Part shown: one piece after another, positions 16,683 to 26,007 of the stretch
How the letters are laid out: the number at the start of each line of letters is the position of its first letter
How positions within the stretch are numbered: the first letter of the stretch is position 1
Assembly (NCBI RefSeq): GCF_011090165.1
Contig: NZ_JAADJT010000022.1
Span: 1-64,000, forward strand
Source: Duganella aceris
GTDB lineage: Bacteria; Pseudomonadota; Gammaproteobacteria; Burkholderiales; Burkholderiaceae_D
Direction: 5' to 3'
DNA: 64,000 bases
Position numbers and translations under genes: made by a program
Notes under the pieces: model-generated
The model's database searches: none
The model's input: only the letters and a program-made list of their open reading frames with translations
Told to the model about the DNA's origin: nothing

Positions 16683-17039
16683 ATGATGTCGTCCAGAAGA
16701 AGGTTGCTGCTGGCGGCGCCGCTGCTGCTGGCGTCCAGCGCCATGCTGGCCAAAGCGCCGAAGCGGCGCGTGATCCGGATCGAAGCCCGGAAATTCCGCT
16801 TTGCGCCGAATGTCATCGAGTTGAAGGCGGGCGAGGAAGTGGTACTGGAGTTGACCGCGATCGACTTCGTGCATGGCTTCAGCCTGCCGGACTTCAATCT
16901 GCGGGTCGATCTGGTCATGGGCAAGCCGGTGCGGGTGACGCTCAAGCCGGAGCGCGAGGGCCGCTTTGGCTTTCTATGCGACAACTTCTGCGGCAGTGGT
17001 CACGAGGAAATGGCCGGCACCATCGTGGTCAAGGCCTAG
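16683..17039 (+). CDS. Cupredoxin with complete CuA-type copper site
   Basis: A 118-residue exported copper protein with an N-terminal signal (residues 1-24) and one cupredoxin fold. The ligands H64, C99, C103, H107 and M110 (FVHGF, then CDNFCGSGHEEM) have exactly the spacing of the binuclear CuA centre of cytochrome c oxidase subunit II (H161, C196, C200, H204, M207 in bovine numbering). The transmembrane hairpin of subunit II is absent, so this is a soluble or lipid-free periplasmic CuA protein. It is coupled to a Tat phosphoesterase and lies beside an ECF sigma pair. Its electron partner is unknown. Confidence 0.86.
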   Translation: MMSSRRRLLLAAPLLLASSAMLAKAPKRRVIRIEARKFRFAPNVIELKAGEEVVLELTAIDFVHGFSLPDFNLRVDLVMGKPVRVTLKPEREGRFGFLCDNFCGSGHEEMAGTIVVKA

Positions 17040-17143
17040 AGGTTAGGTGGCGCACACAGGCGGGCCAATCGTGCTTAGCCCCGATCCGTAATGCATTTAC
17101 TATAAGGCTGATATTCCACATCAGCCCAGAGGATGCAAACAAT

Positions 17144-17791
17144 ATGGACGACCTTAGCGATATCACCATCACCCGGCGCAGCCTGCTGATCGCAGGCGCG
17201 CTGACCGCCACCTCGGCGGCGATGCCGCTGTCGGCGGATGCCCAAACCCCGGCCACCGCGCCTTCCAGTCCGCCACCCTCCATGACCAAATTCTCCTTCG
17301 ACGTGAACGGCAAGCGGCAGATGCTGGAAGTCGACACCCGCACCACGCTGCTCGACGCCTTGCGCGAACACCTGCACCTGACCGGCACCAAGAAGGGCTG
17401 CGACCATGGCCAGTGCGGCGCCTGCACCGTCATCGTCGACGGCCGCCGCATCAATTCCTGCCTGACCCTGGCCGTGATGCACGACGGCGGTAAGATCACC
17501 ACCATCGAAGGCCTCGGCACGCCGGCGAAGCTGCATCCGATGCAGGCCGCTTTCGTCAAGCACGACGGCTATCAGTGCGGCTACTGTACCCCCGGGCAGA
17601 TCTGTTCCGCCGTGGCGGCCCTGGATGAAATCAAGCAAGGCATTCCGAGCCACGTCAGCCCCGACCTGAACGTCAAGCCGCTGCTGAGCGCCGAGGAATT
17701 GCGCGAGCGCATGAGCGGCAACATCTGTCGATGTGGCGCCTACTCCAACATCATCGATGCGATCACCGAAGTGGCGGGGGGAACGGCATGA
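17144..17791 (+). CDS. paoA: Aldehyde oxidoreductase 2Fe-2S subunit, Tat-exported (PaoA/YagT type)
   Basis: A 215-residue iron-sulfur subunit of a xanthine-oxidase-family enzyme. The Tat leader (TRRSLLIAGALTA, residues 10-22) is followed by a plant-type 2Fe-2S domain (CDHGQCGACT with a fourth cysteine in NSCL). A second 2Fe-2S domain carries CGYCTPGQ and CRCG. Escherichia coli PaoA has the same leader and layout and exports the folded PaoABC complex to detoxify aromatic aldehydes in the periplasm. The ATG at 17144 places the twin arginines correctly. It overlaps the next gene by ATGA. Confidence 0.9.
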   Translation: MDDLSDITITRRSLLIAGALTATSAAMPLSADAQTPATAPSSPPPSMTKFSFDVNGKRQMLEVDTRTTLLDALREHLHLTGTKKGCDHGQCGACTVIVDGRRINSCLTLAVMHDGGKITTIEGLGTPAKLHPMQAAFVKHDGYQCGYCTPGQICSAVAALDEIKQGIPSHVSPDLNVKPLLSAEELRERMSGNICRCGAYSNIIDAITEVAGGTA

Positions 17792-18741
17792 GAGCCTTTA
17801 CATACCAACGCGCGCAGTCGCCCGCCGAAGCCGCCGCCGCTGCCGCGCGCACACCCGGCGCCCGCTTCATCGCCGGCGGCACCAACCTGCTGGACTTGAT
17901 GAAGCTGGAGATCGAGACCCCGACCCATCTGATCGACGTCAACGGCCTGGCGCTGGACAAGATCGAAGCGACCTCGGAAGGCGGACTGCGCATCGGCGCG
18001 CTGGTGCGCAACACCGACCTGGCCGCCGACCAGCGCGTGCGGCGCGACTACGCGGTGCTGTCGCGGGCCTTGCTGGCCGGCGCGTCGACCCAGCTGCGCA
18101 ATAAGGCGACCACGGCGGGCAACCTGTTGCAGCGCACGCGCTGCCCGTACTTCTACGACACCAACCAGCCGTGCAACAAGCGGCAGCCAGGCAGCGGATG
18201 TTCCGCCATCGGCGGCTTCAGCCGCAACCATGCCATCGTCGGCACCAGCGATGCCTGCATCGCGACCCATCCGAGCGACATGGCGGTGGCGATGCAGCTG
18301 CTGGACGCCGGCGTCGAAACGGTGCGGCCTGACGGTTCGACCCGCACCATCCCGATCGCCGACTTCCATCGCTTGCCGGGCAGCACGCCGCATATCGAGA
18401 CCGCGCTGATGCCTGGCGAACTGATCACCGGAGTGACCTTGCCCAAGCCGCTGGGCGGCACGCATATTTACCGCAAGGTGCGCGACCGTTCGTCGTACGC
18501 GTTCGCGCTGATCTCGGTCGCGGCCGTGGTGCAGGCGGACGGCAGCGGGCGCGTCGCGCTGGGCGGTGTGGCGCACAAGCCGTGGCGCGTGCCGGCGGCC
18601 GACGCCAGCATGCCGCAGGGCGGCAAGGCGGTGGCGGAGCAGTTGCTGGCCGGCGCCAAGACAAGCGCCGAAAACGCGTTCAAGATTCCGCTGGTCCAGC
18701 GCACGCTGGCATCGGTGCTGGCCGAAGCGAAGAAAGGTTAA
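17788..18741 (+). CDS. paoB: Aldehyde oxidoreductase FAD subunit (PaoB/YagS type)
   Basis: A 317-residue FAD-binding subunit. The FAD motifs IAGGTNLLDLMK and TTAGNLLQRTRC are typical of the CO-dehydrogenase flavoprotein family. The cysteine-rich insert CPYFYDT...CNKRQPGSGC is diagnostic of PaoB, where it binds an additional 4Fe-4S cluster. The start at 17788 overlaps the stop of the iron-sulfur subunit gene. No signal peptide is present, consistent with export by the Tat leader of the small subunit. Confidence 0.91.
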   Translation: MRAFTYQRAQSPAEAAAAAARTPGARFIAGGTNLLDLMKLEIETPTHLIDVNGLALDKIEATSEGGLRIGALVRNTDLAADQRVRRDYAVLSRALLAGASTQLRNKATTAGNLLQRTRCPYFYDTNQPCNKRQPGSGCSAIGGFSRNHAIVGTSDACIATHPSDMAVAMQLLDAGVETVRPDGSTRTIPIADFHRLPGSTPHIETALMPGELITGVTLPKPLGGTHIYRKVRDRSSYAFALISVAAVVQADGSGRVALGGVAHKPWRVPAADASMPQGGKAVAEQLLAGAKTSAENAFKIPLVQRTLASVLAEAKKG

Positions 18742-18745
18742 TCCG

Positions 18746-20938
18746 ATGAAATTCACTACGCCTGCAACCACCAACCCCATCGATCAACTGAAGGTGGTCG
18801 GCCGCGCCACCGACCGGATCGACGGTCCGATGAAAACCACCGGCACCGCGCCCTATGCCTATGAGCACCAGGCGCCCAACGCCGCCTACGGCTACGTGGT
18901 GCACGCCGGCATCGCCAAGGGCCGCATCACGTCGATGGACGTCAGCGAAGCCAAGCGCGCGCCCGGCGTGCTGACCGTCGTCACGGCGGACACCGCCGGC
19001 AAGCTGGGCAAGGGCAACTTCAATACCGCCAAGCTGCTCGGCGGCCCTGAGATCCAGCATTATCACCAGGCGATCGCGCTGGTGGTGGCGGAGACCTTCG
19101 AGCAGGCGCGCTCGGCGGCGCAACTGGTGCGCGTCAAGTACGACCAGCAGAAGGGCGCCTACGATCTGGCGCACGCCAAGGATGGCGCCAAGCCGCCGTC
19201 GGGCGACGACAACAAGGACAGCAAGGTCGGCGATTTCGCCGGCGCGTTCGCCGCCTCGCCGGTGCGGCTGGACGCCAACTACACCACGCCCGACCAGTCG
19301 CACGCGATGATGGAGCCGCACGCCACCATCGCCGCCTGGGAGGGGGAGAAGGTCACGCTGTGGACCGCCAACCAGATGATCGACTGGAGTCGCGGCGACG
19401 TCGCCAAGACGCTCGGCATCGCCAAGGAGAACGTGCGGCTGGTGTCGCCGTACATCGGCGGCGGCTTCGGCGGCAAGCTGTTCCTGCGTTCCGAGGCGCT
19501 GCTGGCGGCGCTGGGCGCGAAGGCGGCGCAGCGGCCGGTCAAGGTCGCGCTGGCGCGGCCGATGATGTTCAACAACACCACGCACCGGCCGGCGACGATC
19601 CAGCGCATCCGCATCGGCGCCACGCGCGAGGGCAAGATCAGCGCCATCGGTCATGAAAGCTGGTCCGGCGACCTGGCCGGCGGCGGCCCGGAAACGGCGG
19701 TGTTGCAGAGCAAGCTGCTGTACGCCGGTCCCAATCGCATGACCAAGATGCGGCTGGCGGTGCTGGATCTGCCCGAGGGCAACGCGATGCGCGCGCCGGG
19801 CGAGGCGCCGGGCTTGATGGCGCTGGAGATCGCGATGGACGAGCTGGCCGAGAAGCTGAAAATGGATCCGGTCACCTTCCGCATCATCAACGACACGACG
19901 GTCGATCCGGCCAAGCGCGACCGCAAGTTTTCGCAACGGCGGCTGGTCGAGTGCCTGCGCAGCGGCGCCGACAAGTTCGGCTGGAGCAAGCGCAGCCCGC
20001 AACCCGGCAAGATGCGCGACGGCCGCTGGCTGATCGGCATGGGCGTGGCGGCGGCGTTCCGCAACAACCTTGTCCAGAAGTCGGCGGCGCGGGTGCGGCT
20101 GGACGGCAAGGGCATCGTCACGGTCGAAACCGACATGACCGATATCGGCACCGGCAGCTACACCATCATCGCGCAAACCGCCGCCGAGATGATGGGCGTG
20201 ACGCTCGATCAGGTGGTGGTCAAGCTGGGCGACTCGGACTTTCCGGTGTCGGCCGGCTCGGGCGGGCAGTGGGGCGGCAACAGTTCCACCGCCGGCGTGT
20301 ATGCGGCGTGCGTCAAGTTGCGCGAGGCGGTGGCGCAGAAGCTGGGCTTGAATGCGGCCGAGGCGGAGTTCGCCGGCGGCGCGGTGCGCGTCGGCGGCAA
20401 GTCGATCGCCTTGCGCAAGGCGGCCGAGGGCGGCGACGTGGTGGCCGAGGACCTGATGGAATACGGCGACCTGGACAAGAAATTCCAGCAATCGACCTTC
20501 GGCGCGCATTTCGTCGAAGTGGCGGTCGACGCCTACACCGGCGAGACGCGGGTGCGGCGCATGCTGGCGGTGTGCGCGGCGGGCCGCATCCTGAATCCGA
20601 AGGCGGCGCGCAGCCAGGTCATCGGCGCGATGACGATGGGTGTCGGCGCGGCGTTGATGGAGGATCTGGTGATCGATCATCGCGGCGGTTTCTTCGTCAA
20701 CCACGATCTGGCGGGCTACGAGGTGCCGGTGCATGCCGACATTCCGCATCAGGAAGTGGTATTCCTGGATGAAACCGATCCGATCTCGTCGCCGATGAAG
20801 GCCAAGGGGGTCGGCGAGCTGGGCATCTGCGGCGTGGCGGCGGCGGTGGCCAACGCCGTCTACAACGCCACCGGGGTGCGGGTACGCGATTATCCGGTCA
20901 CACTCGACAAGCTGCTGGCGAAGATGCCGATGGTGTGA
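18746..20938 (+). CDS. paoC: Aldehyde oxidoreductase molybdenum cofactor subunit (PaoC/YagR type)
   Basis: A 730-residue catalytic subunit of the xanthine oxidase family. It has the N-terminal RIDGPMKTTGTAPYAYEH segment, the cofactor-binding GGGFGGK motif, and the glutamate in KGVGELGICG near the C-terminus that acts as the catalytic base. Order and size match paoABC of E. coli. PaoD, the chaperone that inserts the cytosine dinucleotide cofactor there, is not found downstream, so cofactor insertion must rely on a gene elsewhere. The gene begins 4 bases after the FAD subunit. Confidence 0.92.
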   Translation: MKFTTPATTNPIDQLKVVGRATDRIDGPMKTTGTAPYAYEHQAPNAAYGYVVHAGIAKGRITSMDVSEAKRAPGVLTVVTADTAGKLGKGNFNTAKLLGGPEIQHYHQAIALVVAETFEQARSAAQLVRVKYDQQKGAYDLAHAKDGAKPPSGDDNKDSKVGDFAGAFAASPVRLDANYTTPDQSHAMMEPHATIAAWEGEKVTLWTANQMIDWSRGDVAKTLGIAKENVRLVSPYIGGGFGGKLFLRSEALLAALGAKAAQRPVKVALARPMMFNNTTHRPATIQRIRIGATREGKISAIGHESWSGDLAGGGPETAVLQSKLLYAGPNRMTKMRLAVLDLPEGNAMRAPGEAPGLMALEIAMDELAEKLKMDPVTFRIINDTTVDPAKRDRKFSQRRLVECLRSGADKFGWSKRSPQPGKMRDGRWLIGMGVAAAFRNNLVQKSAARVRLDGKGIVTVETDMTDIGTGSYTIIAQTAAEMMGVTLDQVVVKLGDSDFPVSAGSGGQWGGNSSTAGVYAACVKLREAVAQKLGLNAAEAEFAGGAVRVGGKSIALRKAAEGGDVVAEDLMEYGDLDKKFQQSTFGAHFVEVAVDAYTGETRVRRMLAVCAAGRILNPKAARSQVIGAMTMGVGAALMEDLVIDHRGGFFVNHDLAGYEVPVHADIPHQEVVFLDETDPISSPMKAKGVGELGICGVAAAVANAVYNATGVRVRDYPVTLDKLLAKMPMV

Positions 20939-20976
20939 TTGTGCTATCCTGTTTCGACACTTTGTAAGGAGGATAT

Positions 20977-21192
20977 ATGGCTGCTTCCCATGACACTTAT
21001 ACTCGTCGGCAAGGTCTCAAGAAAACCTACGATGTCGAATACACGGCGTTGCACTACAAGATATCCTTGGGCACTAAGGTGCTCAAGGATATCCATCTCG
21101 ACCTGCAATCCGTTCCCGTCGTCGATACCGAGGTCGCGTGGCGACACGCGGTCTCCGACATAGAGCATCTGCGCGGCATGCCGGAGGCCTGA
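20977..21192 (+). CDS. Small conserved-looking protein of unknown function
   Basis: A 71-residue hydrophilic protein with an excellent ribosome binding site (TAAGGAGGATAT then ATG), which strongly supports translation. The sequence is rich in charged and aromatic residues, with no signal peptide, membrane segment or cysteine pair. It lies 38 bases after paoC on the same strand and is convergent with the FlxA-like gene. No family was recognised. It may be transcribed with pao or alone. Confidence 0.7.
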   Translation: MAASHDTYTRRQGLKKTYDVEYTALHYKISLGTKVLKDIHLDLQSVPVVDTEVAWRHAVSDIEHLRGMPEA

Positions 21193-21197
21193 GCCCT

Positions 21198-21566
21198 TCA
21201 GGCCACGGTATCGATCAGGCTGCCGAGCGTTTCGTTGCTTTTGTCTTGCTGCGCGGCCGGCGTGGCTGGTGCTTGCTTGACCTCGTCCTCCGCCGGCTTG
21301 ACCACCTGCACGGTGCGGTCGGTGTCGGTCTGCAGCAGCGCGGTTTGCAGCGCCTTGATCTGATCTTCAATGCCCTGGATTTGCTGCTGCAAGGCGATGC
21401 GTTGTTCGATCGAGGAGCTGTCGTAGCCCAGCTTGGCCAGCTCTTGGGACAGGCTCGCTTCGCTCTTTTGCAGCGCGTTGATCTGCTTGAGGATGACGGC
21501 GCGTTGCGTCGTCGTTTCGACCGTGCCGGAGCCGCCGGGAATACGCGAGGTGGAGTCGATCTTCAT
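21198..21566 (-). CDS. FlxA-like coiled-coil protein
   Basis: A 122-residue protein dominated by a coiled coil (about residues 20-85, with repeated Q/L heptads such as ILKQINALQKSEASLSQELA). This resembles the FlxA family of short helical proteins, first described as flagellar-regulon members in E. coli. The inner methionine at 21566 is chosen because it follows a GGGAATTATCAAAT leader. An upstream in-frame start would add 14 unrelated residues. The function is unknown and no flagellar genes are nearby. Confidence 0.7.
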   Translation of the reverse strand: MKIDSTSRIPGGSGTVETTTQRAVILKQINALQKSEASLSQELAKLGYDSSSIEQRIALQQQIQGIEDQIKALQTALLQTDTDRTVQVVKPAEDEVKQAPATPAAQQDKSNETLGSLIDTVA

Positions 21567-21655
21567 ATTTGATAATTCCCATGGTAAATATATCAAGGTT
21601 ATCGGCATATTTGCGTTAACCTTTAGCCACGCCCCCGCTTGCTATACTGTCACTT

Positions 21656-24600
21656 GTGGCAGGCACAACAAATCAGGGGATGGTCTTGGCAATACGATGG
21701 AAGCGATGGGGGATAGGTGCCGTTGGCGCCTTGGGCGCGTATGCGCTGGCGGGCGGCTGGCTGTTGCCGAGCGTGATCAAGCATCAGCTTCCGAAAATTG
21801 TCGAGACCGAGCTGGAGCGCAAGGCCACCATCGGCGACGTCAGTTTCAATCCCTTCACGCTGCGGCTGGAGGCGAAGGATTTTCGCCTGACCGAAGTCAA
21901 CGGCGCGCCCTTGTTCGGCGTCGAGGCGCTGGCGGTGGAGATGCAGTGGCGTTCGCTGTTCCGGCGCGCCTGGAGTTTCGCTGAAATCCGCGTCACCACG
22001 CCGGCCGTGCAATTGGCGATCGCGCCGGACGGCAAGTTCAATATCGCGGCGCTGATGGAGACCTTGGCCAGGCACAAGAAGGACGACGGCGACTCCAGCA
22101 TGCCGCGCCTGGTCATCGAGCACTTCGCGCTGGATCAGGGACGGGTGGACATGGATGACCGGCATGCCGGCTATAAGGATGTCTACACGCCGATCACTTT
22201 TTCGCTGAATAATCTGAGCACGCTGCCCGACGAGAACGGCGATTACACGCTGAGCGCCGATGCGGGCCTGGGCGGCAAGCTGCGCTGGAAAGGCGCGGCG
22301 GCACTGAATCCGATCCGGGGCAGCGGTCTGCTGTCGCTGGAGAATGTGACCTTGCCGGGCATGGCGAAGTATCTGAAATCGTTCGCGCGGGTGGAGGTGA
22401 CCAGCGGTCGCCTGTCGGCCAAGGTGCCGTATCAATTTTCGTACATGGATGGCAAGCTGGATGCCAACGTGGCCGGCGCCGGTCTGGCGCTGAGCGATCT
22501 GGCGGTCAAGCGCGATGGCGCGGCCGAGGCGTTCGTCCAGTTGAAGCAGTTGGACGTCGCCGATGTCGGCGTCGATTTGTTGAAGCGCAGCGTGCGTGTC
22601 GGCGGTGTGCATTTGAACGGTGGCGCGCTGGCCGTGCGGCGCGATGCGACGGGAGCGTTGGACCTGGCCGGGCTGGCGGTCCCCCCGTCGACCTCGGCGC
22701 CGGCCGCCGTCGCGCCCGCCACTCCGGCCAAGCCGGCCGGCTGGAAAGTCGATGTCAAACAAATCGGGTTGGATGCGTTCGCGTTCACGGCGATCGATGA
22801 GACCGCGAGTCCTGCGCTCAAGGTCAGCACGGATAATATGAAACTGAAGTTGCATGCGCAGATGGATGGCGACAAGGTCACCGTCGACGACGCGGCGTTC
22901 TCGATGGATAACCTGGCGCTGGCCAGCGGCGCGATGCCGCCGTTCAAGCTGTCGCAGCTGGGATTTGACGGCGGCAGGCTGGACTTGGCCGCGCGTCGCC
23001 TCACGCTGGCGCGCTTGTACGCGGACGGAGGCCAGCTCGACCTGTCGCGCGATGCGAAAGGGCAGTTTGTTTTCCTGAGCCGATTGCCGACGGCCGGCTC
23101 GGGCGGCGCTCCGCTCCCGGCGCGCTCGCAGCCGGCTGCCGCACCCGCTGCGGCGCCGTGGCTCGCCGACGTCAAGTCGGTCGAGCTGACCAAGTTCGGC
23201 GCGCGCTACGACGATGCCAGCACCGGCATCAAAGCCACTCTGCAAGACTTCAACTTGACATTGACCGACGTCGGAACCGACCTGAAGAAGCCGCTGGCCT
23301 TCCAGGGCGGCGTCGGCCTGCGCGAGGGCGGCCAGCTGACCGCCAAAGGCAAAGTGGTGCCGGCCACCGGCGCGGTGGACACCGAACTGAAGCTGGCCAA
23401 GCTGAGCATCGCTCCGGTGCAGCCGCTGCTGGCCAAGTACGTCAAGTTGAAGATCGCCGACGGCAGCATCTCCGCGCAGGGACGCTTGCGCACCGGCGCC
23501 GGCGGCAGCAAAGCCAATCCCGCCTTGCGCTACGATGGCTCGTTCGAGGTCGCCGAGCTGTCGCTGAACGAAGAGGACAACGACCGCTTCGCCCACTGGA
23601 AATCGGTGCGCGCCGACAAGCTGGCGCTGAGCCTGTCGCCGGATCTGCTGGACGTGGCCGAGCTGCGTGTGGTGGAACCGAACGCGATCCTGATCATCGA
23701 GAACGACCGCAGCTTCAACGCGGAGCGTTTGCTGGTCAAGCAGCCGGCCGCGGCCAAGCCTGCCGCAACGTCCGCGCCTGCGGCCAAACCGGTGGCGGGC
23801 GAGCCGTTCCCGATCCGCGTACGCCACGTGCGCTTGCAGGACGCCAAATTGGACTTCACCGACCTGAGTCTGCGGCCGCAGTTCGGCGCCAAGATTTACG
23901 AGCTGGGCGGCGTCATCACCGGCCTGTCGTCCAGGCGCGACGCGCGCAGCCAGATCGAGCTCGATGGCCGTGTCGACGAGTTCGGCCAGGCGCGCATACG
24001 CGGGCAGTTGAATCCGTTCGTGCCGGCCGATAACACCGACGTCAACGTGGTGTTCAAGAATATCGACATGGTGTCGGCTTCGCCGTACAGCATGAAGTTC
24101 GCCGGCTACAAGATCGCGCAAGGCAAGATCTCGCTGGACCTGCAATACAAGGTGCGCGACAGCCAGCTCGAAGGCAACAACCAGATCGTGCTCGACAACC
24201 TGACCCTGGGCGAGCGCATCGATAGCCCGGATGCGCTGAAGCTGCCCCTGGAGCTGGCGCTGGCCATCCTCAAGGACAGCAACGGCCGCATCGATCTCGG
24301 CGTGCCGGTTTCGGGCAATATGAACGATCCGCAGTTCAGTTATGGCGCGGTGGTGTGGAAGGCGATCGGCAACATCATGAGCCGGATCGTGACCTCGCCG
24401 TTCCGCGCGCTGGGCAATCTGTTCGGCGTCAGCGGCGACAAGCTGGAGTCGATCGACTTCGATCCGGGCAGCGACAAGGTCTTGCCGCCGCAACGCGAAA
24501 AATTGCAGCAGGTGGCGCAGATCCTGGCCAAGAAGCCGCAGTTGAAGTTGGCGGTGCCGGGGCAGTACAACGACGCGGTCGACGGCGCGGCCTTGCGCGC

Positions 24601-25099
24601 GCAAGCCCTGCGCCGCGTGGTGGCGACGCGCGCCGAGATCAAGCTGGCGCCGGACGAGCAGCCCGGTCCATTGGATATCGGCCAACGCAAAGTGCGCACC
24701 GCGCTGCGCGATCTGTACGCCGAACGTTTCGGCGCGGCGGAGCTGGACAAACAGAAGAAGACCGCCGAAGCCGGCGCCGGCCCGGCCGCCGCGAGCGCGG
24801 ATGGCGCTGCGCAGAAGAAGCTGCCGATGTTGCAGCGCTTGGGCAAGCTGGTGCAGGGCGAGCCGCAGGTGGCGGACGCCAGCGCCTTCTACGCGGGCTT
24901 GCAGGAACGCCTGGAGAAAAACCAGGCGCTGCCGGCCGACGCCTTGCCGCAGCTGGGCGCACGACGCGCCGCCGCGATCATGGCCGCGCTGAAGGAGTCC
25001 GGCGTGGCGCCGGCTGCGGCGCATGCCGCCGCAGCAAGCACGACCGACGCCGACGCCGGCAAACCGATCGCACTCAAACTCACCTTGTCGGCCAACTGA
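21656..25099 (+). CDS. Very large DUF748 (AsmA/TamB-superfamily) envelope protein
   Basis: A 1147-residue protein anchored by an N-terminal hydrophobic segment (residues about 17-36) and exposed to the periplasm. The part after the anchor (PSVIKHQLPKIVETELERKA, then FNPFTLRLEAKDF) is typical of DUF748. Repeated beta-strand modules separated by alanine/proline-rich linkers (near residues 345-360 and 480-500) suggest the long groove of AsmA-like lipid-transfer bridges. The C-terminal 250 residues are helical. The GTG at 21656 gives the longest frame, but an ATG at 21680 preceded by AGGGG is an alternative start. Function in outer-membrane lipid transport is inference from the superfamily. Confidence 0.8.
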   Translation: MAGTTNQGMVLAIRWKRWGIGAVGALGAYALAGGWLLPSVIKHQLPKIVETELERKATIGDVSFNPFTLRLEAKDFRLTEVNGAPLFGVEALAVEMQWRSLFRRAWSFAEIRVTTPAVQLAIAPDGKFNIAALMETLARHKKDDGDSSMPRLVIEHFALDQGRVDMDDRHAGYKDVYTPITFSLNNLSTLPDENGDYTLSADAGLGGKLRWKGAAALNPIRGSGLLSLENVTLPGMAKYLKSFARVEVTSGRLSAKVPYQFSYMDGKLDANVAGAGLALSDLAVKRDGAAEAFVQLKQLDVADVGVDLLKRSVRVGGVHLNGGALAVRRDATGALDLAGLAVPPSTSAPAAVAPATPAKPAGWKVDVKQIGLDAFAFTAIDETASPALKVSTDNMKLKLHAQMDGDKVTVDDAAFSMDNLALASGAMPPFKLSQLGFDGGRLDLAARRLTLARLYADGGQLDLSRDAKGQFVFLSRLPTAGSGGAPLPARSQPAAAPAAAPWLADVKSVELTKFGARYDDASTGIKATLQDFNLTLTDVGTDLKKPLAFQGGVGLREGGQLTAKGKVVPATGAVDTELKLAKLSIAPVQPLLAKYVKLKIADGSISAQGRLRTGAGGSKANPALRYDGSFEVAELSLNEEDNDRFAHWKSVRADKLALSLSPDLLDVAELRVVEPNAILIIENDRSFNAERLLVKQPAAAKPAATSAPAAKPVAGEPFPIRVRHVRLQDAKLDFTDLSLRPQFGAKIYELGGVITGLSSRRDARSQIELDGRVDEFGQARIRGQLNPFVPADNTDVNVVFKNIDMVSASPYSMKFAGYKIAQGKISLDLQYKVRDSQLEGNNQIVLDNLTLGERIDSPDALKLPLELALAILKDSNGRIDLGVPVSGNMNDPQFSYGAVVWKAIGNIMSRIVTSPFRALGNLFGVSGDKLESIDFDPGSDKVLPPQREKLQQVAQILAKKPQLKLAVPGQYNDAVDGAALRAQALRRVVATRAEIKLAPDEQPGPLDIGQRKVRTALRDLYAERFGAAELDKQKKTAEAGAGPAAASADGAAQKKLPMLQRLGKLVQGEPQVADASAFYAGLQERLEKNQALPADALPQLGARRAAAIMAALKESGVAPAAAHAAAASTTDADAGKPIALKLTLSAN

Positions 25100-25100
25100 G

Positions 25101-25955
25101 ATGACCGACATTAAGAATCACGCAGGCCACGGCGCGCTGCTGGCCGGCTTTGCCTTGCTGGCCAGCCAGCTGTCGCTGAACGCCGGCGCGGCGGTGGCCA
25201 AGCACTTGTTCCCGCTGATCGGGGTCGAAGGCGTGACGGCCTACCGGGTCGGCTTCGCCGCCTTGCTGATGATGCTGGTGTTCCGCCCATGGCGCACGCC
25301 GCTGACCTGGACGCAGGCGGGCAACGTGGCCATCTACGGCAGCGTGATCGGTCTGATGAACCTGCTGATCTACCGCTCCTTCAGCCGCATCCCCCTGGGC
25401 ATCGCGGTGGCGATCGAAGTGGCGGGGCCGCTGACGGTGGCGGTGCTGTCGTCGTGCCGGCCACGCGATATCGCGGCGGTGCTGCTGGCGGTGGTCGGCC
25501 TGTATTTCCTGCTGCCGATCCATGGTCACGCCGATCAGCTCGACCCGGTCGGCGTCGCCTATGCGGCGGGCGCGGCGGTGTGCTGGGCGCTGTACATCGT
25601 GTTCGGCAAGCGGGTGTCGGTGATGCACGGCGGGCAGTCGGTGGCGTGGGGCATGCTGGCGGCGTCGCTGTTCATCGTGCCGATCGGCGCGGTGTATTCC
25701 GGCGCGGTGCTGCTGACGCCGTCGTATATGCTGATCGGGCTGGCGATCGCGGTGATGTCGAGCGCCTTGCCGTACACGCTGGAGATGCTGTCGATGCGCA
25801 GTTTGTCGTCACGCACGTTCAGCATGTTCAGCAGCGCCGCGCCGGCGATCAGCGCGCTGGCGGGGATGGTGGTGCTGGGCGAGCATCTGACGCCGACGCA
25901 GTGGCTGGCGATCGCCAGCATCGTGACGGCGTCGGCGCTGACGTCGTTGCGCTGA
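25101..25955 (+). CDS. rhtA: EamA-family exporter resembling RhtA
   Basis: A 284-residue inner-membrane protein with ten hydrophobic segments and two EamA repeats. Segments such as AAVAKHLFPLIGVEGVTAYR, PLGIAVAIEVAGPL and MSSALPYTLEMLSM line up closely with E. coli RhtA, the threonine/homoserine exporter. The ATG follows the DUF748 stop by one base, so the pair is probably co-transcribed. The substrate is inferred from similarity only. Confidence 0.85.
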   Translation: MTDIKNHAGHGALLAGFALLASQLSLNAGAAVAKHLFPLIGVEGVTAYRVGFAALLMMLVFRPWRTPLTWTQAGNVAIYGSVIGLMNLLIYRSFSRIPLGIAVAIEVAGPLTVAVLSSCRPRDIAAVLLAVVGLYFLLPIHGHADQLDPVGVAYAAGAAVCWALYIVFGKRVSVMHGGQSVAWGMLAASLFIVPIGAVYSGAVLLTPSYMLIGLAIAVMSSALPYTLEMLSMRSLSSRTFSMFSSAAPAISALAGMVVLGEHLTPTQWLAIASIVTASALTSLR

Positions 25956-26007
25956 ATCAAACCTGCTGAGCTTGCCAGAGGGGAGAGCGCGGTCCTAACA
26001 TGATTTC

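Noticed and set aside
18680..20749. 689-codon minus-strand frame
   Set aside because: Mirror of the paoC gene; no motif, extreme histidine and arginine content.
21650..25111. 1153-codon minus-strand frame opposite the DUF748 gene
   Set aside because: Longer than most genes, but the product is Arg/Gln/Ala-rich without domains, and the plus strand has the membrane anchor and DUF748 features.
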